Source: Karalla daura
Lineage: Eukaryota; Chordata; Actinopteri; Chaetodontiformes; Leiognathidae
Assembly: GCA_029224185.1 (NCBI GenBank)
Contig: CM055200.1
Coordinates: 9,378,670-9,442,669, forward strand
Reading direction: 5' to 3'
Length of the DNA stretch: 64,000 nucleotides
Part shown: positions 23,607-35,110 of the stretch, piece after piece
How the letters are laid out: the number at the start of each line of letters is the position of its first letter
How positions within the stretch are numbered: the stretch's first letter is position 1
Program-made: the position numbers and the translations under genes
The notes under the pieces: generated by a model
The model's input: only the letters and a program-made list of their open reading frames with translations
Told to the model about the DNA's origin: nothing
Databases searched by the model: none

Positions 23607-26098
23607 TTACGAGTCAGATGAGTTCTCCTCCTTGGCGTTCTCATCAGTTTCCTGCCTGGTGGCTGCGTCCAGCAGCCCCATGTCCTCACGCAGGGCCAGC
23701 GAGATGTAGTAAGCATTGGGTTTTAGAGTCAGACCGTACATGTAGTTCAGCTGGGGCGGCCGGGTGGGGTCCGACGTGATGTGGCACTGGTGGGCGAGAA
23801 GGGCCGTGAAGAGGAAGAGCTGCAGCTTGGAGAGCTCCTCGCCGATGCAGCGCCGCCTCCCCATAGAGAAGATGAGCACGCTGTTGGTCAGATCCTTGTT
23901 CAGCGATCCGTCCTGGGCCAGGAAGCGGTTGGGGTTGAAGGTCTCCGGTTGGGTCCACATTGTGGGGTCGTGGTTGATGGACCACTGGTTGATAAAGATG
24001 ACCGTGTCCTTTCGGATGGTGTAGCCCATGATGGAGGTGTCCGTGGTGGTGGAGTGGGGGATGGTGACTGGCACGAAGCTGGTGTAGCGCAACACCTCGT
24101 AGATGAAGGCCATGACGTAGGGCAGCTTCAGCTGGTCCTCAATGGACGGGAGCCTGCTGCGGTCCACCACCTTGTCCACCTCCTGCTGCAGACGCAGCTG
24201 CATCTCAGGAAACCTGCAGCCACAGGCGACATCTGCATGTAACCCACTGCTCTCCTGTCCACGTTCCTGACATATCCTCTGTAGTTTTAGTCAAGGAAAA
24301 CCATGCCCCCCCACCCCACCCCCAAAAGTACCCCATCACACAAAGACCAAAGTATATTGTGGTAAAACTGTCTCTATGCAGAATCATCATTAAAATATTT
24401 TTTTTTTACTTTTTTTTTACTGCAAACACTGACTCTACTTTCACCCATGACAACACTTTGTACCTGTGCCTGTCCGTGTTACATAACCCCAGAGTAATGA
24501 AGTACTGTACTTCTACTTCCTCGCTGTACTGAAAATTAATATTCTAATGACTAAAATTAATATTCTTTATATTTTACTCATTTATGTTTTGCAGCAAACA
24601 TCTGCAATTTCTACTGCATTTTGTGACACTTTGCCGTCACACTCTTCTTTTGAAGCATTAGATCCTCCCTCAGCATCTCTCACAGCTACAGAAAAACATT
24701 CCAAATGGTTTTAGAGCAGTGATATGTGCCAGCCATGGCCCTGGGTTATTTAACTTCACAGGGTCTTAAGACGTGGAGATTTTGGCTCCTTCCCCAGCTC
24801 CTTTGAATAAAATTTAAATGTGTCAAGTGTTTTGAAAACAAATAAGCCAGATTGTCACTGATTGTCAACTACACGTTACCAGTAGCATCATCTTCATTAC
24901 TGCATAAATGCATAATTAGTTCAGATAGGAAAACATGCTCAACAGGTACTTTTACTCTATGCATTTGAAAGCAAGTACTTCACACACATACACAACCGCA
25001 AACACACATATCTAGTTGTTTCATACACACACGCTACTGGTCTCAGTATATGGCTGTTTATCGTATACTATACAGAAGAGATGCTGCTTACTTGACGAAG
25101 ACCAGGATGATCCACTGCAGGGCGGTGGACAGTGTGTCCTGACTGGCCCCGAACACGTCCCCCACGGTGGGAGTCACGTAGTCCCTCCCCAGGATGAGCC
25201 CCGTCTTCTCGCTGAGCTGGTCCAGAGCCACGATCAGAGCATCCGTCATGTCCCTGATGGTGCTGGACTGGATGGTCTTCCTGTGCTCCATCACCTTGTC
25301 TCGGATGAAGGTGCTGAACTCCACGTTGAGCGCCTTGAAGTTGTCGAACATGGTTTTGATGGGGTTGGGGAAGTACTGCAGCCAGGGCATGACATCCACG
25401 ATGCTGCCGGCCCCCACAGTCTGGGTGAACTGGTCGTTCCTGCCCACCACCTGCTGGAACTCCTCGTCCTCGTAGGAGTAGCGCTTCCCGAAGCACACCG
25501 CGCTCATGATGTTGGCTGTGGATACCACCAGGTAGTTCATGGGCTGGAAGAAGCCCTGCTCCCTGGTCATGCCCACGAACAGCTCCAGCAGCTCCCGCAA
25601 CTCGCACACGACGTGGTGCTCGAACGCCTTCTTGGTGCTGAGGTTCCCGGTGGAGAACATGCGCACGGTGGACTGCGCCACTTTGCGGTGCAGCTTCCAC
25701 CAGTCTGTGATGGTGTTGAACACCATGCTGTCCCCGTTGGACACGTACCTGAAGGAGGTGAAGTCCGGTCTGCCGGCGAAGTCCAAGCCCTGCTTGACCA
25801 GCGCCTGTTTGATGGAGCTGCCGTTCAGCACCACCACGGAGCGGCTGCCCAGCTGGATCTGGAACACCTCTCCGTACTTCTGCGCCAGGCGCGTAAAGTA
25901 CAGGTGCGGCGCGCTGCCCATCTGCGCCGCGTTCCCGATGAGCGGCCACGCCAGGGGTCCGGGGGGGCGCAGTGGGGAAGAGCGGGTGCGCAGGTAGCGC
26001 CACAGTTGCACCGAGAGCAGCAGGGTGAGCAGGGCCAGCAGCGCAGCCCGCAGAGCCGCAGGCTCCAGCAGCTCCGCGGACAAGGCCATGCTGGACAT
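23607..26098 (-). CDS. cyp1b1: Cytochrome P450 1B1
   Basis: Two coding exons on the minus strand, 26098-25092 and 24213-23607, joined by a GT-AG intron (24214-25091) that splits a lysine codon. They give 537 residues, close to human CYP1B1 (543). The product is an ER-anchored haem monooxygenase that oxidises oestradiol, retinoids and polycyclic aromatics. Visible are an N-terminal hydrophobic anchor (ALLALLTLLL), the proline hinge PPGPLAWPLIGN, I-helix GASQDTLSTALQW, the ExxR motif EVLR (about 375-378) and the haem loop FSMGRRRCIGEEL, with the cysteine ligand near residue 458. The motif MPWLQYFPNP matches CYP1B1 specifically. The start is uncertain: ATG at 26098 or, with a better Kozak context, 26089. 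The frame stays open upstream to 26233, but that part looks like 5' UTR. The mammalian gene has a noncoding first exon and two coding exons, the same coding layout. CYP1 genes are induced by the aryl hydrocarbon receptor. Confidence 0.97.
24214..25091 (-). other. cyp1b1 coding intron
   Basis: A phase-2 intron (878 bases) at the same place as the mammalian CYP1B1 intron between the two coding exons. The donor reads GTAAGC (25091-25086) and the acceptor ends TGCAG (24218-24214). AT-rich; no other feature is recognised. Confidence 0.9.
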
Positions 26099-27183
26099 GC
26101 TGGAGCTCAGTGCGCACCCAGGCTGAGGGGTGACGGCCGGGGGGTGCTCAGGCTCCACGTCCAGGATAGAGGCTGGATGGTGGCCACATGGAAACCTGCA
26201 GGCTCCTGAAGCTGCCCCCCTGCGCTGCCCCACACAGCAGTGAACCAGCCTCTATAAACCCAGTCGGTGTGTGTGTGTGTCTGTATGTGTGTGAGAGCTC
26301 CCTACTCTCTGTCCAGGCTCTGACGCTGCGCAGCACCAGCTCCACTGCTTTATCCTCATGCAGCATCCCGGCCCTGTGTGCCTGCCCGGCCTGCGCTGCA
26401 GGCAGGTTTGTTGCAAAGGGTGTCACCCCCTCACCACCACCCTCCACCCACCCAACCCTCACCCCCTACATCACCTCTCCCTCCTCCCACCTCTCTCCTC
26501 CTGCCTCTCCCTCCCTCTCTTTAGCTCTCTCCCATCTAACTTCACAGATGTCCGACTTTAAAACCAAACCCAAGTTAGTGAATGAGGTATTTGCACACTC
26601 TTTCTATCCTCATATTTTTTTTATAATCATAACCATTATGATGATGAAGCTGATCATTATCAATTGAAATCAAATTAATTATTGTTGTTATTTTATTGTT
26701 ATTATCATTAGTAGTCATCGTCGTAGTAGTGGTGCTATATTACAAGTTTCCTATTATACCTGTTAAGTAATATCTGCGGTAATTACATTATTGTTGTTGT
26801 TGTTAGTATCATTGTACCATAGTAGTACCATTACATTAGGAAGAATGAATGCATAACATATCCTGTGATTTTAGACTCGATTAGTAATATTAAATCCACT
26901 GAACATATATAATGTATTTTGTATATAAAATATACATTGATCAAATTGGCAATGATAATGCATACAATAATCCTTGTGCGAGATAAATTGTATGCTAACA
27001 AGTGTGTATAATCGGAAACCAGAAGTACTTCAACACCAAATGTTATGTTTGTGGAAGTTACAGCTTATTTAAAATCATGGCTACGTGGTTGTTTGTGTTG
27101 CACTCTGCTGGAAGACGAAGCTCTTTTCTCTTGGAGCTGCTGCTATGGCTGCAGTCGGACGATGGAACTGCAAAAGTGTGAAC

Positions 27184-27186
<3 letters not shown>

Positions 27187-27263
<77 letters not shown>
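27187..27263. repeat. (TG)38 microsatellite
   Basis: An uninterrupted TG run of 77 bases on the cyp1b1-proximal edge of the CpG island, about 1.1 kb upstream of the cyp1b1 start codon. Confidence 0.97.
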
Positions 27264-27264
<1 letters not shown>

Positions 27265-27265
<1 letters not shown>

Positions 27266-27735
27266 AGACGCGCTGTCGGAGTTGTGCCTTAAATGCTGCA
27301 ACTGCTGCGGCATTTGATCCGGGCATGCAGTCTCCAGACGGGCCAGCAGGAGGAGGCGAGCCCCTTCAATTACCGGAGCCGCAGGAGACCCGCACCCACA
27401 GCCCGCACACCCCGCAGCAGCGGCGCGCCGCCGCGGCCACTGCCACTGCCACTGATGCGGTCGCGGACGCGGCGCGTTGCGCTCCGTCTGCCGCCCCGGC
27501 TGCACGACAGCGGAACAGCGCCTGGCTCAGAGGATCTGAGGCACGATAGGGAGACTGCTCTGGTTTGGCCTGGTCTGGTTCGGTCTGGCTCCGGTTATGA
27601 TCCGGGGATCCAGCTTCAGCACCGCGGACAGCGGCGCGGGTGATGCCGAGCTCTCTGACCCCTGCGCCGCGGCAAGGAACCGCTCATCACCGCCCCACGA
27701 CCTGAGTCCCCGGTGGTTCACTTTAGGGGCCGCCA
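27265..27735. promoter_or_regulatory. CpG island, candidate cyp1b1 promoter/noncoding first exon
   Basis: This is the densest CpG stretch of the cyp1b1 upstream region, with many GCGC/CGCG steps. Read on the minus strand it lies 1.2-1.6 kb upstream of the cyp1b1 start. It contains a plausible donor (GCTCCG then GTAATT, around 27375) that could close a noncoding first exon, as in mammalian CYP1B1. The forward strand is open for a while, but the product is low-complexity and unrecognised. It could instead serve a divergent noncoding transcript. Confidence 0.45.
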
Positions 27736-28494
27736 CTGCCAATCACCTTACCTCCATCTTCTCTCACACCAACTAATTTAATGTCCTCTTTCACAACATC
27801 CATGCATCTCCTCTTGGCCTCTTTCCAACCCCGGCATCCTTTTGCCGATTTCAGTATTCCTCCTCTGGACGTGTACAAACCATCTCAGTCTGGCCTCTGA
27901 TTTTATCTCCAAATCATCTGAGTACGCTGATGGATAGAATCAGATGGATCCCATCCATCGTTGTCACTCACCTCAATATTTGAGTCTCGTGCGCTTCTTT
28001 TGGCAATGTTTCTCAACGACGCAACAGTGCTGGTTTCACCACTCTTTTACATCTTTCCTTTCATTCTCGCTCATACTCTTTTATCACACATTACAAGTGA
28101 CACTTAAGTGAGATTTATTGAAAGTAAAATAAATTAACAAAAGCATGAAACATCACTATTAGACTTATAAGAAATCAATCATTTCAGCAGCTCTATTTGA
28201 AGTGTTGCTATACAGTAATATTATTCCAAGACTTTTCTGTATGCCAAACTCATTAAAAATAGAAGAAGCTATATTTCCACAATTCCCTGGAGCATACTAG
28301 GCCACAGCAGACAATCCTCCTCTGAACAGGCAGGAACCTACAGCGGAAATTATGAGCTTTCTTCTTTTTAAGAATATTAACAGATTCTTATAAGTAAAAA
28401 AAGTAAATTATTTTTTAATATTTTTATTTTCATTATCTGTGTCTTATTTATTGCATTTATGTGAAATATTATTTTCTAATAGCATCTGGATGAT

Positions 28495-28570
28495 GGCAGA
28501 TTCTCTACAAATTTAGTTGTGCTATCTCAACATACAATGATAATAAAGATTATTCTATTTTATTCTACTC
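28495..28570 (+). mobile_element. LINE 3' tail fragment
   Basis: The stretch ends in ATAATAAAGATTATTCTATTTTATTCTA-type sequence. Such ATTCT-like microsatellite tails typically terminate teleost L2/CR1-type LINEs. No coding part is recognisable. Confidence 0.45.
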
Positions 28571-29403
28571 TGCTTCTGGGTGTCTTTGGTGGAGCAAAAT
28601 GTTTTTCTAGAATCACATTTGTAAGGTGAACTATACTGTGACCTTAAACCTCAATAATAATAATGATAATGATGACATGATGACATAAACTGTATATGAA
28701 TAATTTGCCTTTGATTAACTGATGAAGATATGCTACCTCTGTCTTTCATGCGAGTGTGTGTGCGTGTGTGTGGATAATTAAACTTCACACACACACACGC
28801 AAACAAACAAAGTATGATCAACTGTTGAAAGGTCTGTGTTACTGTGTGCTTCAGCATCAACAGGAATATCTCCTTTATTTCTCTTTCAGTTTCAAGACCA
28901 TGAAGTCATGTCATCGTTAAAACAATAACAGCAGCATTGCTAACATTTATTTTCCACATTACAGTCACACCTTAGGGCTGATATAGAACAAATCTTTGAC
29001 CCTTTTTTTCCCATTGTCAGTCAGGAGACTAACACTGTGGTGGACCAGAACACACACACTGTATTTGCACATCATTTGAAACTCATTTATGAGCAGGCAA
29101 ACTCAGGTAGAACTCAATGCAGTTTCATGCAAAGCCTCAATCACCAGCCGGGCCCTGGTTTTGTCTCAGACTCCAAACCGCCAGCCGTAAAGCCGCACTT
29201 GTTTGTGTTTGGATGCTGAGCCCTGGAGCTAATCCCCATGGGAGTGTGCTGAGGTGAGGTTCAGCTGCACAGCAGCCTGGAGACTGGACGGCCCCCCCAC
29301 ACAGGGGCCGGTGCTGCCCCAGGCCCCTGACGCTCCCCGCTGCCGCAGAGTTTACTTCCAACAGCAGTCTCCCCGTGCTGCATGACTGACAGCGCAAATG
29401 CTG

Positions 29404-29422
29404 ATCGCGTGTGAGCGAGCGT
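29404..29422 (+). promoter_or_regulatory. Pair of candidate xenobiotic response elements
   Basis: Two GCGTG cores lie within 20 bases: TCGCGTG (29404-29410) and GAGCGTG (29416-29422). Both fit the aryl hydrocarbon receptor consensus (T/G)NGCGTG. They are 3.3 kb upstream of the cyp1b1 start, in a locally GC-rich stretch. CYP1B1 is a classic AhR target, but short cores like this also arise by chance. Confidence 0.35.
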
Positions 29423-30466
29423 GGAGGTCAGGGCGGAGCACGGCTGGGTGTGTGCAGGTGACTGTATGGTATGTAGCTGCAGTATAGGCTCCACAGCTCC
29501 GGCCCACCAGGTCCAATGTGTTTCAGACGACATTTCTGACATTCAGAGCATAGTTCTGCACACGGGAAATCAGAGTGAGACATATAAGGAAGTTACATCA
29601 TGTGCAAACGGAAAATGATAGATGAAACGGTCCATTACCTTGATTTATGTCTGTAATTAGAGGAGGGTAGCACAGGACGTCGGAGGAGCTGCTGTCTTTT
29701 CACAGCACTTACAGGGCTTATCTGGCTCTGTGCATCAGCGCTGTGAACTTCTTCAGGAAAACAGAGGAGCAGAGGGGACTGCCCCGGGCCACAGTAAAGG
29801 TGCCGAGTAGTCACGCACATGTGCTTCATCACACCGGTGACAAGTGAAGGGGAAGCGGCTGACAGTTGAAGATGAGGAGCAAGGAGGAAACGTAATGGGA
29901 TTAAACCACACAGTCACACTAACAGATAGGTCAGGAGCTCAAAGAAGTTTATACTCTGGCAAAGAGAAGGGATGAGACTGACAATGTCTTTTTAACTTTG
30001 ACTTCAGGAAAAAGGGAGTCAAGAATTTGGGTGTGGGATGTTTTCATCTAAGGTTGTAGCACCCATGACAGAGGTAGATGAGGGTGTGCATGATTACAGT
30101 TTATAGTGGTCTGAGCACATTTTCCCTATCATGTTACAGCTCTTCTAAGGGAGTGATGATTTCTCTTGCTTTTGCTTTGTGTAACACAATTATGAAGCAC
30201 AAACAGGGATAACATGGAACAAAGTCAGTTATTTGAACAGTGGATCAGATTACATGTGTGCTGTAATGGGGTTTATGATGACGGTACACATTCACCCTCT
30301 TTGCACTTATCCATACACTGGGGACGGACTGCCATACTCTCCCTGTAACTATCCATATGCAGGCATACTCTGGTACTCTCGGTTCAGTATCTTGTCCAAG
30401 GATACTCTGACATGTACCCTCCAGGGCTACATCCACTTCCTGACCTTCCTGACCCTCAGGCAGGTT

Positions 30467-30504
30467 CCAGGCAATCTCCCATCCAGAGATGGGAGATTGC
30501 CTGG
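30467..30504. repeat. Perfect hairpin, 17-base arms, CAGA loop
   Basis: CCAGGCAATCTCCCATC (30467-30483) pairs exactly with 30488-30504 around a 4-base loop. It lies just downstream of a diverged repeat-like stretch (30290-30430) with a GTATCTTGTCCAAGGATAC motif that is common in teleost dispersed repeats. Confidence 0.93.
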
Positions 30505-31087
30505 CTGTAGTTGTTACATCTTGACTCACGTCAAGTTCAAGTCACTTTACCGCCATCAAACAAACATCATCTTGCACTGTCTCCTCATTTATAGTCCGCC
30601 CATGGAGGAATGAGCTACAAAGCATTGCTCTTCCATCCAATTGTATCTTCTGTCCAATGTCCTGATGCACTGTTGGGTTGGAAAGGCGATTTTCTCCTGT
30701 ATTCAGCAATATCTGATCAGCCAGATTACATAGATTAAAGAGTTGTGACAAACCATAACTGTGAACGACAAAATTCTTTGCTTTCCCACCTTGAATAAAC
30801 ATGAATGTTTTTCGGTACCTGCTGGCTGGTTAGTTACTTCACAAAAATATCAATAATGGTACTTTAAAGCAAAAACACGATCTCTGAGGTAGCAGAGTAT
30901 AGCGTACCGTATTTTCCTACTATATTATCCGGGACATTTCATCATTCTAGGCCACTGGAGGCACCCTCATCTTTGTTCTGTTGCCCCCTAGTGGCAGGAC
31001 AAGCCAGAGAGAGACAAATGCATGGCAGAAGAGCTAAAATAAGGGATACAAGTCGACACATATGATACAAGTCGACACATATCATCT

Positions 31088-31376
31088 TAGTTGCTTTGTA
31101 CCCAGTGGTCTGCTGGAGCTTTAAGGCTTGCACTGGCCAAATACACCTTGGACAGGCCTCCAGCCCATTGCAGGGGACAGTACACACCATTCATTCTCTC
31201 ACCAGCTCCATTCAACCTAATGTCTGTTTCAGGACTGTGGGAGGAAGCCAGAGTAGCTGGGGTAAACCCATCCACACACAGGGAGAACACAGAACCCGAA
31301 TTTGCTGGGACACGAACTTGCGACCCTCTCGCTGTGAGGTAACAGCACCAACCACTGCGCCACCATGCACATGCTG
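31088..31376 (+). mobile_element. SINE-like teleost dispersed repeat, copy A
   Basis: Carries the landmarks of a very common fish repeat in order: a GGTCTGCTGGAG-type head, GGACAGTACACACCATTCA, GGACTGTGGGAGGAAGCC, CACACAGGGAGAACAC, and the end GTGAGGTAACAGCACCAACC then CACTGCGCCACC. This is the most complete of the seven copies in the window. It has no coding capacity. Confidence 0.85.
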
Positions 31377-31573
31377 TTGGAAAGCTTTTATATAACCCAA
31401 CACTGGGGCTCTGCTGCACAAGCTGCACAGTTTTGCCATGTTACAATGAAAAGACAAAAGAGTAATACATTTGCATATACACTTGGAAACCAGTGGGTCT
31501 AATGTGGGTCATAGATGGATAGATCTGTGCATACACACTCATGGAGATACACGGGGAGGCACAAACAGACGGG

Positions 31574-31597
31574 CACACACACACACACACACACACA
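31574..31597. repeat. (CA)12 microsatellite
   Basis: A short uninterrupted CA run about 200 bases downstream of SINE-like copy A. Confidence 0.95.
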
Positions 31598-33229
31598 TCA
31601 TGACTGTCCGTATGGCCCCGTCTTGTTAATTACTTTCCATTAGAGATGAATCAACCTGCCGCCGTGTGATTGGTCTGACTACCACTAAACCAAACTGTCA
31701 TCTGGCTTGGCGAAGAATCAGGGAGAGTTGAGCGCCGGGGCAAACTCTTTCACTTTGGTCCGACCGCGAGCGCCTCATTACGACTGAATGACCCCAGTGA
31801 CTCCAAATGTCAAACTGTCCCACAACAACCCCGCCTCTCCCCGCCGCCCCCTCAAACCCCCGACTCTCACCCCGATATTTCCCAGAAGTGCACAAATCCA
31901 GCGTTTCTCCTTTCTTTACCGATGGAAAAAAGAAAAAAAAACAGGCCTCCGTTTAAGTTCATGAGAATGATGCTAATGAGTGTTTCAAGAATCCTAATGA
32001 CCTTGCAGATTAACTGAGCGCTCATTGAGGTACCTCTATCTGTATGGTCTTTTTTTTTTGTCCGGCCAAGTGCTACAGAGGCCCTTGCCAAAGCGTAGTC
32101 AGCAGCCCGTGAAGGCGTCTCCCCTCCATTCTCACACTAAAAGGGCATTTTCCCCCTGAAGTCTGAATCGGCGTGCGTGTCGGATTTTTTTGTCTTACTG
32201 GAGGAAAACCTTTTCAGGGGTTTGTGGAGTCCAGTTGAACTGTTGTTACTTGTCGGGGAAGAATGGGAGGCTTATTACGTGTTCAGCCGCATGACTGCGC
32301 TTTCCAGATCCGCGCCAGCAAAAGAAGCCTTGCCCGCCTCTACCCTCGGAGTTATTGTCGTCAGTCCTTGTTTTTATCGGCCTAATTGAAGAGACTGACA
32401 AGAAGCCCATGGAAAATAACCAGTGAATGCCGTATGAATAGGTTTTAATGAAGGCGGAGGTGTTTTTGTTTTTGCGGGCTGTTGTCCGAAAGGGACGAGC
32501 GGGGGAAAATGAATGCTGCCGACCTGCTTCATTTTTAGGTTGTCAGATTTAAAACATGGTGACCACATGTGGTATATTGGTAGCAAAACTGCATTTGTCA
32601 AGCTTTGTTCCTAATGGTGCTTAGTTTGTCAACGGTGAATGACTACTGAGGCACATTCGATGCTATTACATGACACCCATGCACAGAACATATATTGAAG
32701 ATAGAGTTTCCATGCCAGAGAAACCCAGCTCCAGAGGCTCGCTCCTCTGCCTGACGAGGCCTAATCTTATCTAGTCTCTGCATGACGACAGCGTTGCTAT
32801 TCTAAAGCAAACCAAGTCTGTCATTAAAAGTCACTGAAGCTTAGTCGTCTCCCCCCTTGTGTTTATCTCTTCCCCGCTGTGAGAGGTTGAAGGTGAAGCA
32901 GCGCTCAAAGGGAAGCGAGGCCTCTCCTGGGCGACCCCCTCCGCAGGCCTGTCTTTGGTGTTTTTACAAGGAAGTAATGATGACGGACAGTCATGCACGA
33001 TGGGCCGCAGCCTGCAGGGGTGCAAGTCACGCGAGGTGCAGTGTCGGATCCAACGCGTCAAAAAGAGGTAGCAGCGTTTTAAGAGACAGAAAGTCAAAAG
33101 GAGCAATGGTTAGCTCTGCAGACAGTTCACATTTTTGAATGAAGACTGGAAATAAAATGAGACCTTGTTCTGGTCAAGAATTGTTTAGGAAAAGACAATG
33201 AACTATAGCAATCTCACATTTGAATGACT

Positions 33230-33835
33230 CTTTACTTTTAAAATTATAGTTTAAAAAGACACAAAACTATAATACAACAAAACATATTGTTCAATAGAGT
33301 GAAGCAAATACGTATCCAGTTCAATCCCTGCAAATTATTTTAAATCAGGTCTCTGGGATTTTTATAGAAAACAAAACCATGCAGCACCGAACCATTCTGT
33401 GCCACACATTAACATATTCCCATTTATCCACAGCACCCTTCCTCTTGTCTTCATGTTGAAAACATAGTCATTTTAAGCCTATTCTTAAACTGTGAAATAA
33501 TTCTGCTGTTCTCCAAAATCACTCCACAATATCAAATGTACAAACCCTTCAGATTGGGATGAAATTTTCCTCTTCAGCTATAAGCATCTTCTCTGTCATT
33601 AAACAACTTTTGAACGTTACCAGGAAGTAAATGATTCTTTGCTTTGTACAATACTTGAGCCACTCTGAAGTTAACCAGACCCAGAGAATCAAGACAATTG
33701 GACACTGTGTGTTCTATGCAGATTAATGGTTGTCTAATGTTGTTTGATAGGCATTCATTGTGAAACCGCAGAGGCCACAACAGACATGTTTTAAAAAGTA
33801 AACTAACCCTAATCTGGTTCAAAACTACTCAATCT
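33230..33835 (-). pseudogene. LINE reverse transcriptase C-terminal relic
   Basis: The minus strand is open at 33822-33574 and reads LVNFRVAQVLYKAKNHLLPG, then NVQKLFNDREDAYS. This resembles the C-terminal part of teleost LINE reverse transcriptases, where a similar KAKNNLLPGNIQ block is common. After a stop the similarity continues in pieces (ISQFKNRLK near 33470) and then fades into AT-rich sequence. It is a dead fragment, of a different part from the endonuclease fragments at 11.5 and 19.5 kb. Confidence 0.65.
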
Positions 33836-34865
33836 TTCATTTCCTTTAATGGAACTCCATGGCATCTTTTTACTGTAGCTTCCTAGCTCTTGTAGAGATG
33901 GTTAGGAAACTGGGGGAATCACTCACAACCCCGAGGGCATAACGACTCACTTATGAAGTTATCAACAGGTTGCGTTCAGGCTGTGTCATAAGTCTGAATG
34001 CAATATAGCTGAAGCCATCTTCGCTTTCAAATCCAACCAACACTAAAAGGGTCGTCAGATCCTCTTCACTCGAACGAAAGAGCACAATGAGAGGAGAGTG
34101 AAGCCGTGAGAGTGATGTCCCAATTACTCAGAGGCTCTCAGCCTTTGTATCACATTACACATAGTTGTCTTGTGTTTGTGTCTTCATGGCTGGTAAAGCC
34201 CAAACAAAACAAACAAATCCAGCATCAGTCCTCTGAAGCATTAAACTGTGACTTATTTTGCCAGTCATGTGAAAGCAAATGGCGTATAAAATGCCCAACC
34301 ACCACGATGGGATGGGATAATCCGATTCCATCGGATAACAAGGTGCACATCTACAGGGAGCGATTTTGTCCACACAGCGAAGATCATGTGGATTATTCCT
34401 CTCTTATTTTTAGAGGACAGACATCATGAGGGGTCCGGCTGGCAGGTCTTCTTCTGTCATGTGCTCCGAGATGGATTCTTCACACACCACTTTGGAAACT
34501 GTTCTGTTCGTTAGCAGCTCCTCACTGCCACCAGATTACCTGGATGACAACAAATGGGCTCAACACCCTTTTGACTGAATAAACCTTCAAGATGGAGATA
34601 ATTAAGCTGACACTTGTCGTTTTCTGTGGAGCTTTGCATTCTGGTGAACTCCAGTGGACAGACTGAACCCCTGTTACACCCAGATGCTCTGGACAAACCA
34701 CTGGTGGAAGTAAGACCACATTTAACGATGCTTGTTTCATGCTCAAGCTGTTTGTTGTCAAGATATTTATTTTGGCAAGAAACATGTATAGCTGTCGGAA
34801 AATGATTGCAGACATTATGATTAATAGGCAACATTATGGCTTGGTGAATGGAAGAAAGTTCCCAG

Positions 34866-35110
34866 TTGAAATCCCAGTTGGCTGAGGGCCTTTCTCTGGG
34901 GAGTTTGCATGTTCTCCCTGAATCTGCAGGTGCTTTATCCACACATTCCAGGTCCTCCCACATTCCAAAATCATGCAAACCATGCACATTTAGGTTCATT
35001 TTGAATGATTTGTGTGTGCCCTGAGAAGGACCGGAGACCTGTCCAGGGTGTATTACTGTACCTTTCTTTTTTAGCCTATGTGCACTGGGGATAGGCTCCA
35101 GGAGAACCCA
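34866..35110 (-). mobile_element. SINE-like teleost dispersed repeat, copy B
   Basis: The same family as copy A in reverse orientation: GGGGAGTTTGCATGTTCTCC, a TTCCAGGTCCTCCCACATTC block, GGAGACCTGTCCAGGGTGTA and GGGGATAGGCTCCAGGAGAA occur in order. A 207-codon open frame overlapping it is not a gene. Confidence 0.85.

Noticed and set aside
25016..26209. 397-codon plus-strand open frame
   Set aside because: Exactly antisense to the first coding exon of cyp1b1; GC-rich codon mirror with no recognisable domain.
26221..26270. TATA-like sequence upstream of cyp1b1
   Set aside because: TATAAA occurs only on the plus strand here; on the cyp1b1 strand it reads TTTATA, so it is not a convincing TATA box for that gene.
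31050..31085. Tandem duplication of a GATACAAGTCGACACATAT unit
   Set aside because: A two-copy 20-base duplication next to a SINE-like insertion; ordinary slippage, no function suggested.
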